From: Pontibacillus chungwhensis BH030062
GTDB taxonomy: Bacteria; Bacillota; Bacilli; Bacillales; BH030062
Assembly: GCF_000770675.1 (NCBI RefSeq)
Contig: NZ_AVBG01000003.1
Span: 1 to 64,000 of the forward strand
DNA: 64,000 bases
Reading direction: 5' to 3'
Made by a program: the position numbers and the translations under genes
Shown here: positions 45,150-56,501 of the stretch, one piece after another
Numbering within the stretch: the first letter of the stretch is position 1
How the letters are laid out: each line of letters opens with the position of its first letter
The notes under the pieces: generated by a model
What the model was told of the DNA's origin: nothing
Database searches by the model: none
Seen by the model: only the letters and a program-made list of their open reading frames with translations

Positions 45150-46211
45150 ATGGTATCTTTATTAAAAAAATTCAATTTCCTAGGTAGCCGAACTCTTAAG
45201 ACAGGTATTTCTGTCTTCTTAACAGCTTTTATATGTTTATTATTTGATTTACCCGTAACCTTTGCAGTCATAACAGCCATTGTAACGGTTGAAAACACTG
45301 CTGCGGATTCCATAAAAAAAGCACTTGTTCGATTCCCTGCATCAGCAATCGGAGCTTTACTAGCAGCATTAGCATTTGGTCTACTAGGTCAAAATGCTTT
45401 AACATTTGCTTTAGCAGCAACCTTGACCATTGCCGTTTGCTACAGACTTAAGCTCTATGATGGTATATTAGTTGCAACTATAACGGCTGTTGCCATGATT
45501 CCTGATTTCGATAGCAATTACATTCTATCCTTTTTCACCAGACTTGGAACAACATCAATTGGTATTGTCGTTTCAAGTCTTGTGAACTTTTTCTTGCTTC
45601 CACCAGATTATTCTAAAATGATCTACAGAAATGTAGAGAATCTATTTTGCCAAGCAGCAGATATCTTAGACCATACACTTCAAACATGTATGGACAAGCA
45701 ATCTCAAGAAAGTAAACGTATGCAGCGCGCTTACAGGCAACTAACCTTTAAATTGGAGAAGACGTATCAGCTTTCCCAATTCCAGCGTGAAGAATGGAAG
45801 TACCATAAGCATTCCACACAAGACATGCAAGCCTTCCAGTACGCACAAAAGAAATTAAACACATTACAACAAATTGTTTATCATTTAGGAAACCTACAGT
45901 ACGTTAAATTAAATGTGAATGCCTTTAGTAAAGATGAAAAATCCCTAATCTTAAGTATCATTTCTTCGATGGCGGAAATATTAAGAACACCATCACATGA
46001 AATGACAGATGAACACTTCAAACAAATTGAAGCATTAGACAAAGAATTCTGGCACTGGAAAGAAGAGCATATTGAACAAAACTCGAAGTATCGTCACCAT
46101 TTCCCACCCCAGACAATCGTCATTTATGAGCTACTTTGTCTACATGATGTATTAGAGGAACTAGAGGAAATTTCACGTGATAAATATACTCTAATACAGC
46201 TTCAGGATTAA
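45150..46211 (+). CDS. Aromatic acid exporter (ArAE_1/DUF939) family protein
   Basis: Membrane protein of 353 residues: five or six N-terminal transmembrane segments (about 1-150, with VTFAVITAIVTVENTAADS) and a long cytoplasmic, mostly helical part (about 160-353), matching ArAE_1 proteins such as YgaE/YqjA. The family is linked by homology to aromatic-acid efflux; substrate unproven. The ATG at 45150 is preferred to the GTG at 45141, which lies in AAGGTG. About 70 bp before the betaine transporter on the same strand. Confidence 0.85.
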   Translation: MVSLLKKFNFLGSRTLKTGISVFLTAFICLLFDLPVTFAVITAIVTVENTAADSIKKALVRFPASAIGALLAALAFGLLGQNALTFALAATLTIAVCYRLKLYDGILVATITAVAMIPDFDSNYILSFFTRLGTTSIGIVVSSLVNFFLLPPDYSKMIYRNVENLFCQAADILDHTLQTCMDKQSQESKRMQRAYRQLTFKLEKTYQLSQFQREEWKYHKHSTQDMQAFQYAQKKLNTLQQIVYHLGNLQYVKLNVNAFSKDEKSLILSIISSMAEILRTPSHEMTDEHFKQIEALDKEFWHWKEEHIEQNSKYRHHFPPQTIVIYELLCLHDVLEELEEISRDKYTLIQLQD

Positions 46212-46232
46212 TGTTTGGAATAGCTCATCAGG

Positions 46233-46274
46233 TCATTCCTTGCCTATTTAAGCAAGGTATCCTGAAAGGAATGA
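46233..46274 (+). promoter_or_regulatory. Hairpin that could mask the ribosome site of the BCCT gene
   Basis: TCATTCCTT (46233-46241) pairs with AAGGAATGA (46266-46274), which contains the AAAGGA ribosome site before the ATG at 46284. A competing inner hairpin CCTTGC / GCAAGG (46238-46243, 46252-46257) uses the same left bases. The two foldings exclude each other. Confidence 0.4.
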
Positions 46275-46283
46275 GAAGCTTTA

Positions 46284-47828
46284 ATGAAAAACGTAACAAA
46301 GGTATTTTTCCTTTCTATTGGTGTAGCCATTTTATTCATCATTTGGGGAGTAATCCCGAAAGAAACACTACCCAATTACAACTTAAATACTGTAACAAGT
46401 AACATTCAAGGATTTTTAGTGGAGAAGTTTGGTTGGTTTTACTTGTTGTCTTCAACAGGATTTTTGATCTTTGCTATTTTTCTCATCTTTTCAAAGTATG
46501 GAAATATTAAGCTTGGAAAAGACACAGATGAACCAGAATACCCGTATATTACATGGTTTGCTATGCTGTTTAGCGCAGGGATGGGAATTGGACTAATTTT
46601 CTGGGGAGCAGCTGAACCTATAGCTCATTTCCATAACCCTCCCCTTGCTGAATCCCAAACTCCAGCAGCAGCACGAGAAGCACTTCGATACAGCTTCTTC
46701 CATTGGGGGCTTCATCCATGGGGCATTTACGCAGTCATCGCCTTGGCCCTTGCCTACTTCCAATTTAGAAAAGAAGCTCCAGGGCTGATCAGTTCTATCT
46801 TAACTCCCCTACTTGGAGAAAAACGTACTAGCGGGGCTTTAGGAACATTAGTCGATTTTATAGCAGTGTTTGCCACTATTTTTGGAGTAGCTACTTCTCT
46901 TGGATTTGGCGCCAAACAAATCTCGGGGGGAGTCACGTTTTTAATTGATGGGTTAGAAGATACGTTTATGGTACAGTTAACCATAATATTAATCGTAACG
47001 TTCCTTTACATGATTTCGGCTCAAACCGGTCTGAATAAAGGGATTAAATATTTAAGTAATACCAATATCGTATTGGCTATTGCATTAATGCTGTTCCTCT
47101 TATTTGCAGGGCCAACAAACTTTATTATGGACTTATTCACCACCACATTCGGCAGTTATTTACAAAACTTGCCCTCTATGAGCTTTAAATTAAGCCCTTT
47201 TGAACAGAACTCATGGACGCAGGACTGGACAATCTTTTACTGGGCTTGGTGGATTGCCTGGGCGCCATTTGTAGGCACATTTATCGCACGGGTTTCCAAG
47301 GGACGCACCGTTCGTGAATTTATTCTAGGGGTTTTGCTTGTTCCGACTATATTCGGAGCCTTATGGTTCTCTGTGTTCGGTGGAACCGCGATAAACTTAG
47401 AGTTTTTTGAAGATGCTAAGATACAAGAACTAGTAGCAGAGAATGGTTCAGAAGTGGCTTTATTCAGCGTACTTGATCAAGTACCCATTGGTGGAGTTAT
47501 GTCTGTTATAGCCATCTTACTGATTAGCACATTTTTTATTACATCAGCTGACTCGGCAACATTTGTGTTAGGAATGCAGACAACTAATGGCGATCTTAAC
47601 CCATCTAATCAAGTAAAATTTATTTGGGGAATTGTACAATCTACCGCAGCGGCTGTCTTACTTTGGCAAGGAGGCTTGGGGGCATTACAAACGGCTGCCA
47701 TTATTGCTGCGTTTCCTTTTGCTATGATTATGATTTTAATGGTTTTCTCCCTTCTAAAATCATTTAAAGAAGAGGCACAACGGTATCCGTTAACCAGACA
47801 GAAAAGAAAACCAAAACAAGAGAATTAA
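46284..47828 (+). CDS. opuD: BCCT family transporter, glycine betaine (OpuD-like)
   Basis: Sodium-coupled betaine/choline/carnitine transporter of 514 residues with 12 transmembrane segments. The family motif WWIAWAPFVGTFIARVSKGRT (core WAPFVGTFIARVS, about 325-337) and the GMGIGLIFWGAAEP glycine-rich stretch (about 97-110) are present. N-terminal sequence (KVFFLSIGVAILFIIWG) resembles OpuD of B. subtilis. Betaine uptake gives osmoprotection, consistent with a salt-living host. Substrate choice is not proven by sequence. Confidence 0.88.
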   Translation: MKNVTKVFFLSIGVAILFIIWGVIPKETLPNYNLNTVTSNIQGFLVEKFGWFYLLSSTGFLIFAIFLIFSKYGNIKLGKDTDEPEYPYITWFAMLFSAGMGIGLIFWGAAEPIAHFHNPPLAESQTPAAAREALRYSFFHWGLHPWGIYAVIALALAYFQFRKEAPGLISSILTPLLGEKRTSGALGTLVDFIAVFATIFGVATSLGFGAKQISGGVTFLIDGLEDTFMVQLTIILIVTFLYMISAQTGLNKGIKYLSNTNIVLAIALMLFLLFAGPTNFIMDLFTTTFGSYLQNLPSMSFKLSPFEQNSWTQDWTIFYWAWWIAWAPFVGTFIARVSKGRTVREFILGVLLVPTIFGALWFSVFGGTAINLEFFEDAKIQELVAENGSEVALFSVLDQVPIGGVMSVIAILLISTFFITSADSATFVLGMQTTNGDLNPSNQVKFIWGIVQSTAAAVLLWQGGLGALQTAAIIAAFPFAMIMILMVFSLLKSFKEEAQRYPLTRQKRKPKQEN

Positions 47829-47841
47829 CCTATAACGACAC

Positions 47842-47873
47842 AACGCTTAGAGTTAAAAACTCTAAGCGTTTTT
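47842..47873 (+). terminator. BCCT gene terminator
   Basis: AACGCTTAGAGTT / AACTCTAAGCGTT with T5. Confidence 0.88.
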
Positions 47874-47889
47874 ATATTGTCCATCAATT

Positions 47890-48141
47890 TCATAGCAGTG
47901 TAATCCAAGTATATAACATATGCCCTCCCGTTATTAATGCAAAGCTCGCTATCACGTGTGGCAAGCTTTCTTTTTTAGAAAAATGGTACCTGTTCAGAAG
48001 CTGGGTTATAACAACTAGAAACAAACCAAACAATATAGCTTGAAACATCCAATGGTCTTTCCTTGAAATATGAATAACAAGTAAATAACCACTCCAAAAG
48101 ATAAAGAGGACATTATATAAAAACCAATATTTCCTGCTCAA
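47890..48141 (-). CDS. Small membrane protein, unknown
   Basis: 83 residues with three hydrophobic segments (about 8-25, 31-48, 61-82). Starts with TTG 6 bases after GGAGGTGG. No family recognised. Convergent with the BCCT gene and divergent from the small lipoprotein gene. Confidence 0.6.
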   Translation of the reverse strand: MSRKYWFLYNVLFIFWSGYLLVIHISRKDHWMFQAILFGLFLVVITQLLNRYHFSKKESLPHVIASFALITGGHMLYTWITLL

Positions 48142-48304
48142 TTCTAACCACCTCCCCTACTCGGACATGCTTTATTACAGTATATGTTTCAGACATGTAG
48201 AGTATTTTTCATTTAGATAACATTTAGATAACATTAGGAGAATAAAAGAAAATGTCTGATACAATGAACATAACAATATAGCAAGTAGGTAGGTGAAGCA
48301 TGTT

Positions 48305-48700
48305 TTGAGCATGAAGTGGCTTCCATTGGCATTTTTATTAGTCCTATTTACTGGATCATGCACGGACCAACAAGATGCTTCCGTGGATGTATATAAAATG
48401 AATCCAACAGAAGATTATGAAGTTTTCTTCTACTCGAATAAGGCTACAATTGAGCTAGAAGAAGAATATATTAACGCACTCTTAGAATTAAAATTGTCAA
48501 ATGATAATCATACGTCTCCTCTTACCCTGACGAAAACCCGGTCTACAACAGAAGCCAAAGAGAGAAAAACAATCCATCAATATCCAGCATTAGTCATACA
48601 AAGAGAAGGAAGTACAATGGCAACCATTTCTGGCAAGAAAGCAAAGAATGACATTCTTAAAGTCATAAACGATTCCATACAAAAGCTCCCCTCCTCCTAA
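48305..48700 (+). CDS. Small lipoprotein, positional counterpart of slp
   Basis: About 131 residues with a signal peptide ending in lipobox TGSC, then an acidic soluble domain with a helical middle (YINALLELKLS) and basic C-terminal end. B. subtilis has a small peptidoglycan-associated lipoprotein gene, slp, between pdhD and sr1, so this may be its counterpart; sequence similarity was not checked. Start: TTG 48305 is 9 bases after AGGTG; in-frame GTG 48293 overlaps that site and ATG 48311 is also possible. Confidence 0.65.
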   Translation: MSMKWLPLAFLLVLFTGSCTDQQDASVDVYKMNPTEDYEVFFYSNKATIELEEEYINALLELKLSNDNHTSPLTLTKTRSTTEAKERKTIHQYPALVIQREGSTMATISGKKAKNDILKVINDSIQKLPSS

Positions 48701-48728
48701 AACGTTACCACATCGGTAACGTTTTTTT
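48699..48728 (+). terminator. Lipoprotein gene terminator
   Basis: AAAACGTTACC / GGTAACGTTTT with T7. Confidence 0.88.
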
Positions 48729-48748
48729 GTCCTGATGGTATTTATTCT

Positions 48749-49340
48749 CATAAAATTGCCCCCCCTTAAATGGATGACTCGAAGTTTAGATGGTTTTGTT
48801 ATGCGATAGATGGAGAGAGTCGTTTCCGTTAACCTAAATAAAGCGTAAGGTGGGCCTGGAAATCACTCGCTTTCCGCGGCCTCACATGACGTGGGGTCGT
48901 TCGACGTTGTCACAGGACGTGACGGTCTTAGTCGAACTTCCTCTATCTTTTAACAGCCTCCTCGGGAAACCACCCTGCGGGGTCTCGTCGACCTCTTTCC
49001 CTCGCAGGAGTCTCGCAATTTCCAGGCCCACCTTTGCCAAATATGAATAGACGAAAACGAGCAATAATTGGGAGTTTGGGGGCTTAAGAGCAACTTCAAT
49101 AAGCGGGTCCGTTCACTTAATTAGCATCAGGGCAGGCTTGGGGACTGCGAGACTCCCGCGGGGTAAGGAGCTTAGGGGAGACCCCGGAAAGAGCGTAGCG
49201 ATTGAGGAGACTTCCCAGCTCCCCGCAGGAAAGCGAGTTGTCCCCAAGCCTGCTCAACCACTATTCTAGCAACGGACCTATCCTGACCAAGTTTCTTGGC
49301 TTCGAGGTTTTCAAGACTGCCGCCCTATTCCTGAATAAGC
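48749..49340. repeat. Composite palindromic repeat, full copy with insertion (copy C)
   Basis: Aligns over its whole length with the reverse complement of the copy at 60621. Order: degenerate terminal hairpin (48749-48773); beta palindrome with perfect 17-bp stem AAGGTGGGCCTGGAAAT (48847-48863) / ATTTCCAGGCCCACCTT (49018-49034); linker; inverted alpha palindrome with outer GGTCCGTT (49106-49113) / AACGGACC (49271-49278) and inner stem GCAGGCTTGGGGAC / GTCCCCAAGCCTGC (49132-49145, 49240-49253). An extra 75 bp (about 48880-48954) sits inside the beta palindrome and folds itself: GTTCGAC/GTCGAAC around GTCAC/GTGAC (48899-48937). Open frames here are by-products. Confidence 0.88.
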
Positions 49341-49374
49341 ATATAAGCAAGACCAACAACATTAAATTAAACAT

Positions 49375-49409
49375 AAAAAATCCCCTGATCGGTACGATCA
49401 GGGGATTTT
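49375..49409 (-). terminator. pdh operon terminator
   Basis: AATCCCCTGATCG / CGATCAGGGGATT around GTA, U6 on the minus strand. Confidence 0.88.
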
Positions 49410-49420
49410 GATATAAAAGA

Positions 49421-50827
49421 TTAGACAGTGTGAATTGGTTTACCTAGAGCTACTTCTGCAGCTTCCATAGAGATCTCACCAAGAGTTGGGTGAGCATGGA
49501 TTGTAAGAGCTAAGTCTTCTGCAGTCATGCCAGATTCGATCGCTAAACCTAGTTCAGCAATCATGTCACTAGCGTTTGCACCAGCGATTTGAGCACCAAT
49601 AACAAGACCGTCGTCTTTACGAGTTACTAGCTTCAAGAAGCCATCTGTGTTGTTAAGAGAAAGCGCACGTCCATTCGCAGCGAATGGGAACTTAGCAGCT
49701 TTCACTTCGTAACCAGCATCTTTTGCTTCTTGTTCAGTGTAACCAACGCTTGCAAGTTCTGGCTCAGAGAATACAACAGCTGGGATGCCGTGGTAATCAA
49801 TTTCAGAAGCAAGGCCACTAATTGCTTCAGCCGCGATCTTACCTTCGTAAGATGCTTTGTGAGCAAGTGGAGGTCCAGCAACGATATCGCCAATTGCATA
49901 GATGTTGTCCACATTAGAGCGACACTGTTTGTCGATCTTGATTAGGCCTTTATCATCCATTTCTACACCAGCTTGTTCTAAACCAAGCTCGTCTGTGTTA
50001 GGCTTACGACCTACTGTTACAAGAACGTAATCTGCATCAACTTTTTGAGTTTCACCTTTAGCTTCGTAACTTACTGTTACGCCACTATCTGTTTCCTCAA
50101 CACCTTGAGCCATTGCGTTTGTAACGATGTTAACACCTTTGTTCTTAAGGTTCTTTTTAACAAGCTGACGCATTTGTTTTTCGAAACCTAAAAGAATGTC
50201 ATCTTGACCTTCAAGAATCGTTACTTCTGTACCGAAGTTTGCATATGCAGTACCAAGTTCAGTACCGATATACCCACCACCGATAACAACCATTTTCTCA
50301 GGAATCTCATCAAGGTTAAGAGCACCTGTTGAATGGATTACACGCTCACTGTATTTAAACGTAGGAAGCTCGATTGGACGAGAACCTGTTGCAATAATAC
50401 AGTTGTTGAACGTATACGTTTGAGCATTCTTCTCGTCCATAACACGTACAGTATTTTTGTCTACGAAGAATACTTCACCTTTTACGATGTCAACTTTGTT
50501 TCCTTTAAGAAGGCTTTCAACACCGCTAGTCAGTTTGTTTACTACTTGGCCTTTCCACTCTTGAACTTTAGAGAAGTCAACAGAAACGTTTTCTGTTTTA
50601 ATTCCCATTTCGTCAGCACCATGTGCGTGCTCGTAGCGGTGACCAGCTTGGATTAGTGCTTTAGATGGGATACACCCAACGTTTAAACAAACACCACCAA
50701 GATTACCTTTGTCTACAATTGTTACGTTTTGACCTTCTTGAGCGGCACGGATGGCAGCTACATAGCCACCAGGTCCAGCACCGACAACAAGCGTGTCAAG
50801 TTCGATTGGAAAATCTCCTACTACCAT
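49421..50827 (-). CDS. pdhD: Dihydrolipoyl dehydrogenase (E3)
   Basis: FAD/NAD disulfide oxidoreductase (468 residues) that reoxidises lipoamide in pyruvate and other 2-oxoacid dehydrogenases. FAD loop [12 protein letters not shown] (14-25), redox disulfide CLNVGC (47-52), NAD loop [10 protein letters not shown] (near 187) and C-terminal catalytic HAHPTLGE (near 446) are all present. Last gene of pdhA-B-C-D, 4 bp after pdhC. Confidence 0.98.
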   Translation of the reverse strand: MVVGDFPIELDTLVVGAGPGGYVAAIRAAQEGQNVTIVDKGNLGGVCLNVGCIPSKALIQAGHRYEHAHGADEMGIKTENVSVDFSKVQEWKGQVVNKLTSGVESLLKGNKVDIVKGEVFFVDKNTVRVMDEKNAQTYTFNNCIIATGSRPIELPTFKYSERVIHSTGALNLDEIPEKMVVIGGGYIGTELGTAYANFGTEVTILEGQDDILLGFEKQMRQLVKKNLKNKGVNIVTNAMAQGVEETDSGVTVSYEAKGETQKVDADYVLVTVGRKPNTDELGLEQAGVEMDDKGLIKIDKQCRSNVDNIYAIGDIVAGPPLAHKASYEGKIAAEAISGLASEIDYHGIPAVVFSEPELASVGYTEQEAKDAGYEVKAAKFPFAANGRALSLNNTDGFLKLVTRKDDGLVIGAQIAGANASDMIAELGLAIESGMTAEDLALTIHAHPTLGEISMEAAEVALGKPIHTV

Positions 50828-50831
50828 ACGA

Positions 50832-52127
50832 TTACGCCTCCATCATGATTAGTTGTGGATCGTTCAGTAAACGTTTGATTTGGTTCATTGCGTTCTGTGC
50901 AGTCGCACCATCGATTAGACGGTGGTCGAAGCTTAGAGATAATGCAAGAACCGGAGCTACGACTACTTCGCCATCTTTAACAACTGGTTTTTCTGCAATA
51001 CGGCCGATACCAAGGATTGCAACTTCTGGGTGGTTAATAACAGGTGTGAACCACTGACCACCAGCAGAACCAATGTTTGTGATTGTGCAAGAAGCGCCTT
51101 TCATCTCCTCACCTGATAGTTTACCATCACGTGCTTTTCCTGCCAATTCATTGATTTCAGAAGAAATACCAAAGATTGACTTACGGTCAGCATCTTTAAC
51201 AACTGGTACAACAAGACCTTTATCAGTGTCTGCAGCAATACCGATGTTGTAGTAGTGCTTGTGTACGATTTCTTGAGTTTCATCATCTAGAGAAGTATTC
51301 AAGATTGGGTACTTCTTAAGTGTTGAAACTAGAGCACGTACTACGTATGGAAGGTACGTAAGTTTGATATCTTGATCTGCAGCAACTTGTTTAAACTTCT
51401 TACGGTGAGCAACTAGCTCAGTTACGTCTACTTCATCCATAAGTGTAACGTGAGGAGCTGTTTGCTTAGAGTTAACCATTGCTTTAGAGATCGCTTTACG
51501 CATACCGCTCATCTTCTCACGAGACTCTGGGTACTGACCTTGAGGTGCAGCTTGTGTTTGAGTCTCTGCGTCTTCTTGAGCTGGAGCTTCATCAGCTTCT
51601 GTTTCAGTTGCTTCAGAAGTTTGACCACCGTTTAGGTAAGCGTCAATGTCTTCTTTAAGAATACGGCTATTCTTACCAGACCCAGATACTTTCGCAATAT
51701 TCACGTTGTTCTCACGTGCGTATTTACGAACCGATGGCATTGCAATCACGCGCTTGTCGCTTGCTTCGTCATCTTGTGCAGCTGGTTCTTGCTCTTGGTC
51801 ATTTTGAGTAGATTCTTCTTTAGGAGCTTCTTCTTGCTTCTCCTCTTCTTTAGAACCTTCATCAGAACCGCCAGTGTTGTCTTCATAATCAGGTGCGTCA
51901 AATGTGATAATAACCGTACCTACAGTTGTAACTTCACCTTCGTCAACGTGAACGTCTGTAACCGTACCATCAACTGGAGAAGGGATTTCTACAACTGCTT
52001 TATCGTTTTGGACTTCGCAAAGAACATCGTCTTCTTTAACTTCGTCACCTTTTTTTACAAACCATTTTGCAATTTCGCCTTCGTGGATACCTTCACCGAT
52101 ATCCGGTAGCTTAAATTCGTAAGCCAT
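50832..52127 (-). CDS. pdhC: Dihydrolipoyllysine acetyltransferase (E2)
   Basis: Core of pyruvate dehydrogenase (431 residues): one lipoyl domain (1-80, lipoyl Lys43 in QNDKAVVEI), an acidic Glu/Gln/Ser linker, a peripheral-subunit-binding domain (about 128-165, [13 protein letters not shown]), a second acidic linker, and the acetyltransferase domain with FDHRLIDGA near the C-terminus. The linkers are much more acidic than in B. subtilis. The single lipoyl domain is usual for Gram-positives. Confidence 0.97.
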   Translation of the reverse strand: MAYEFKLPDIGEGIHEGEIAKWFVKKGDEVKEDDVLCEVQNDKAVVEIPSPVDGTVTDVHVDEGEVTTVGTVIITFDAPDYEDNTGGSDEGSKEEEKQEEAPKEESTQNDQEQEPAAQDDEASDKRVIAMPSVRKYARENNVNIAKVSGSGKNSRILKEDIDAYLNGGQTSEATETEADEAPAQEDAETQTQAAPQGQYPESREKMSGMRKAISKAMVNSKQTAPHVTLMDEVDVTELVAHRKKFKQVAADQDIKLTYLPYVVRALVSTLKKYPILNTSLDDETQEIVHKHYYNIGIAADTDKGLVVPVVKDADRKSIFGISSEINELAGKARDGKLSGEEMKGASCTITNIGSAGGQWFTPVINHPEVAILGIGRIAEKPVVKDGEVVVAPVLALSLSFDHRLIDGATAQNAMNQIKRLLNDPQLIMMEA

Positions 52128-52154
52128 TATGATTCCCTCCTATCGTAAGTTGGA

Positions 52155-53132
52155 TTAAAAGTTCATTACTGTATTTACTTTTTCAAGGATGTCGTTGTGG
52201 TTTGGTAACCAAACTTCCTCAGCTGAAGAGAATGGATAAACTGTGTCAGGTGCTGCTACACGAAGAACTGGAGCTTCTAGGTGTAAGATTGCACGTTCTT
52301 GAATTTCAGAAGCAACGTGTGCAACGATACCCGCTTGCTTTTGAGCTTCTTGAATAACTACGACACGGTTCGTTTTCTCTACGGATTCAATGATTGTTTC
52401 ATAATCTACTGGGCTTACTGTACGTAAGTCGATTACTTCAGCATCAACACCGTCTTTTTCTAACTGTTCTGCAGCTTTAAGAGCAGAGTGAACCATAGCA
52501 CCGTATGCTACTAATGTAACGTCTTTACCTTCACGCTTAACGTCTGCTTTACCTAATTCAATTGTGTATTCTTCTTCAGGTACTTCGCCACGGAATGAAC
52601 GGTAAAGTTTCATGTGCTCTAAGAAGATAACAGGATCGTTGTCACGGATAGACTGGATAAGAAGTCCTTTCGCATCATATGGAGTTGATGGGATAACAAC
52701 TTTAAGTCCAGGCTGTTGCGCCATTAGTCCTTCTAGAGAATCCGCGTGTAGTTCAGGTGTGTGTACACCACCACCAAATGGAGAACGTACTGTTACAGGC
52801 ATGTTGTAAGAATTACCAGAACGGTAACGGTAACGTGCCATTTGACCGCTGATTGCGTCCATTACTTCAAATACGAAACCAAAGAACTGAATCTCAGGTA
52901 CCGGACGGAATCCTTGAAGTGCTAGACCAATTGCCATACCACCAATACCAGACTCAGCTAGTGGTGTGTCAAATACGCGATCTTCACCAAAGTCAGCTTG
53001 AAGACCTTCAGTCGCACGGAATACACCGCCGTTTTGACCAACGTCTTCACCGAAGATAAGCACGTTTTCATCATTTTTAAGCTCTGTGCGCATTGCATCA
53101 GTAATAGCTTGGATCATTGTCATTTGTGCCAT
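52155..53132 (-). CDS. pdhB: Pyruvate dehydrogenase E1 beta subunit
   Basis: 325-residue transketolase-like subunit that with E1 alpha oxidises pyruvate to acetyl-lipoamide. Shows [17 protein letters not shown] (about 28-44), [16 protein letters not shown] (about 53-68) and [18 protein letters not shown] (about 114-131). It begins 3 bp after pdhA; ribosome site within the pdhA end. Confidence 0.97.
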   Translation of the reverse strand: MAQMTMIQAITDAMRTELKNDENVLIFGEDVGQNGGVFRATEGLQADFGEDRVFDTPLAESGIGGMAIGLALQGFRPVPEIQFFGFVFEVMDAISGQMARYRYRSGNSYNMPVTVRSPFGGGVHTPELHADSLEGLMAQQPGLKVVIPSTPYDAKGLLIQSIRDNDPVIFLEHMKLYRSFRGEVPEEEYTIELGKADVKREGKDVTLVAYGAMVHSALKAAEQLEKDGVDAEVIDLRTVSPVDYETIIESVEKTNRVVVIQEAQKQAGIVAHVASEIQERAILHLEAPVLRVAAPDTVYPFSSAEEVWLPNHNDILEKVNTVMNF

Positions 53133-53135
53133 GGC

Positions 53136-54621
<1,486 letters not shown>

Positions 54622-54656
54622 AAAAATAAGCTGTCCTATATGGACAGCTTATTTTT
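54622..54656 (-). terminator. ykyA terminator
   Basis: AAATAAGCTGTCC / GGACAGCTTATTT with U5 on the minus strand; overlaps the ykyA stop. Confidence 0.85.
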
Positions 54657-55419
54657 CGTCATTATTCTGATCTTCTTCTGATTGATCCTCATTCGTTTCT
54701 GAACTTCCATCTTCCTCTGATGAAGAATTATCTGAAGAGTTTGTTTGGTCTTCTTCTGAAGAATCATCAAAATCAATGTTTAATTCTGCAGCTTCATAGA
54801 ACTCTCTTTTTAGGTCATTGTACTCTTTTGTAAGCTTATTAAAGCTTTCGTTCTTCTCAATGACAGTCTCGTAACTCTTGTTAATCTTATCAACTTGTTC
54901 CTCTAACTTTTCTTGAGTCAATTCTTGATCTTGGAACATATTATAAAGTTCTTTATCAAGTTCATTAGATTTCTCATATGCTTTATAAAGTTCCTGATAT
55001 GCGTCAAATCGTTTATTGAATGCTTCTACTAGTTCATTTGCTTTTTCTTTTGCTTCATCAGACTCTAAATCCTCTATGAGGGGTTTTACATTATCGAATT
55101 CCTCTTTAGCTGATTCAATGCTTTCTTTCTCAACTTCAAGCTTTTCCTGACGTTTCTTTACAATCTCTAATGCTTCTTGAGATAATTTTTCAATTTCCTC
55201 AAATTCTTTCATTCCAAGATTGATAATTTCGTTATAAAGTTCCGTTTCTTGTTGTTCTAATTGAACAAGTGGGTCTTGCTGGTCCTTGAATGTATCTTCT
55301 AATGTCACAGCTTGCTCTAGATGGTCGTACATTTGTTCAGCAGCAGACGGACCATTATTACACGCAGTGAGAAGGACAGCAGATAGTACCAGTACAGAGA
55401 TTAATTTTCCTAAGCGCAA
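54649..55419 (-). CDS. ykyA: YkyA-type cell-wall-binding lipoprotein
   Basis: Lipoprotein of 256 residues: lipobox LTAC (Cys20), a long helical/coiled-coil region (about 30-225) dense in Glu and Lys, and a Ser/Asp/Glu tail. The YkyA family is annotated as putative cell-wall-binding lipoproteins. It lies between def and pdhA as in B. subtilis, where ykyA precedes pdhA. Precise role unknown. Confidence 0.87.
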   Translation of the reverse strand: MRLGKLISVLVLSAVLLTACNNGPSAAEQMYDHLEQAVTLEDTFKDQQDPLVQLEQQETELYNEIINLGMKEFEEIEKLSQEALEIVKKRQEKLEVEKESIESAKEEFDNVKPLIEDLESDEAKEKANELVEAFNKRFDAYQELYKAYEKSNELDKELYNMFQDQELTQEKLEEQVDKINKSYETVIEKNESFNKLTKEYNDLKREFYEAAELNIDFDDSSEEDQTNSSDNSSSEEDGSSETNEDQSEEDQNNDEK

Positions 55420-55667
55420 TGTCTATTTCCTCCTTAAGGCGTTTCATCCTCCCAAATTGAAAGAATCTTCACCAGTATATCATATATAATCAACAAAAAG
55501 TTACAAAACTGTTACATCTATGCATATTATGTAACAGAATGTTCCATTCGTACTTTATGCAAATAAAAAGCAAACATACCCCAAGATGATGCCAAATATT
55601 CCATACCAGCTTCTTTGTGTGGTACACTATACATTATGAACAAGCTAGAAAGGATTGTGTAAATCTT

Positions 55668-56222
55668 ATGATTACTATGGATGATATCGTTCGTGAAGGG
55701 CATCCAGTCCTACGCGAAGTAGCTGACGAAGTCACATTGCCTCCTACAGAAGAGGAGCAACAACTATTAGAAGAAATGCTTCAATTTATAAAGAACAGCC
55801 AAGATGATGAACTAGCTGCTCAATACAACTTACGCCCGGGCGTCGGTATTGCAGCACCACAAATTAATATTAGCAAACGCATGTTGGCTGTTCACTTTAC
55901 TGACTTTGACGATAAAGTGTATAGCTACGGATTATTTAATCCGCGAATTGTCAGCCACTCGGTTGAAAAAGCATACTTATCCTCTGGGGAAGGTTGCTTA
56001 TCAGTAGATCGTGATGTACCAGGTTATGTTCCTCGTTACGCTCGAATTACTGTTAAAGGAACAGATCTTGAAGGGAACGAAGTTAAACTTCGCCTCCGTG
56101 GTATGGCAGCTATTGTGTTCCAACATGAAATTGATCATTTAAATGGTGTAATGTTTTATGATCATATTAATAGTGATAACCCATTCCAAGAGCCAGAAAA
56201 CGCTTCAGTGATCGATTCTTAA
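55668..56222 (+). CDS. def: Peptide deformylase
   Basis: Fe2+ metalloprotease removing the N-formyl group from new proteins; 184 residues, type 2 (Gram-positive). Motifs GVGIAAPQ (about 58-65), EGCLSV (about 109-114) and HEIDH (near 154-158). The frame is open further upstream (to 55617), but residues before [16 protein letters not shown] lack family resemblance. Corresponds to B. subtilis defB/ykrB by position. Confidence 0.95.
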   Translation: MITMDDIVREGHPVLREVADEVTLPPTEEEQQLLEEMLQFIKNSQDDELAAQYNLRPGVGIAAPQINISKRMLAVHFTDFDDKVYSYGLFNPRIVSHSVEKAYLSSGEGCLSVDRDVPGYVPRYARITVKGTDLEGNEVKLRLRGMAAIVFQHEIDHLNGVMFYDHINSDNPFQEPENASVIDS

Positions 56223-56294
56223 TAAGCTTGGATCCTAACTAAAGTCACTTATCACATTAAACAAAGAACGGAAGTACCGTTTAATTGTCATAAC

Positions 56295-56329
56295 GAAACG
56301 TTCTGGGATATCCAGGACGTTTCTTGTTT
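56295..56329 (+). terminator. def terminator
   Basis: GAAACGTTCTGG / CCAGGACGTTTC, one mismatch, followed by TTGTTTCTC. Confidence 0.7.
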
Positions 56330-56501
56330 CTCATCTATACCGTAAACTTCCTTTTATAATAATCCCCTACTCTTTCAAGGTATAAACCCTCATTGAATCA
56401 CATTATAAACAAGATAAAAATAAGCTCCTTGATACTATAGGAGGCGAAATCGACAAGATTTCGCCTATGAATATCATTATTAACTTATAGCCTCACGTAA
56501 G

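Noticed and set aside
48850-49411. Frames of 60-69 codons within repeat C
   Set aside because: Same repeat by-product; rich in Arg/Ser/Pro with no family resemblance.
50333-52109. Long plus-strand frames opposite pdhC and pdhD
   Set aside because: Shadows of highly expressed genes with biased codon use; no initiation signals.
56442-56466. 10-bp hairpin AGGCGAAATC / GATTTCGCCT near the ykrA end
   Set aside because: No U run on either strand and about 35 bases past the stop; too weak to call a terminator.
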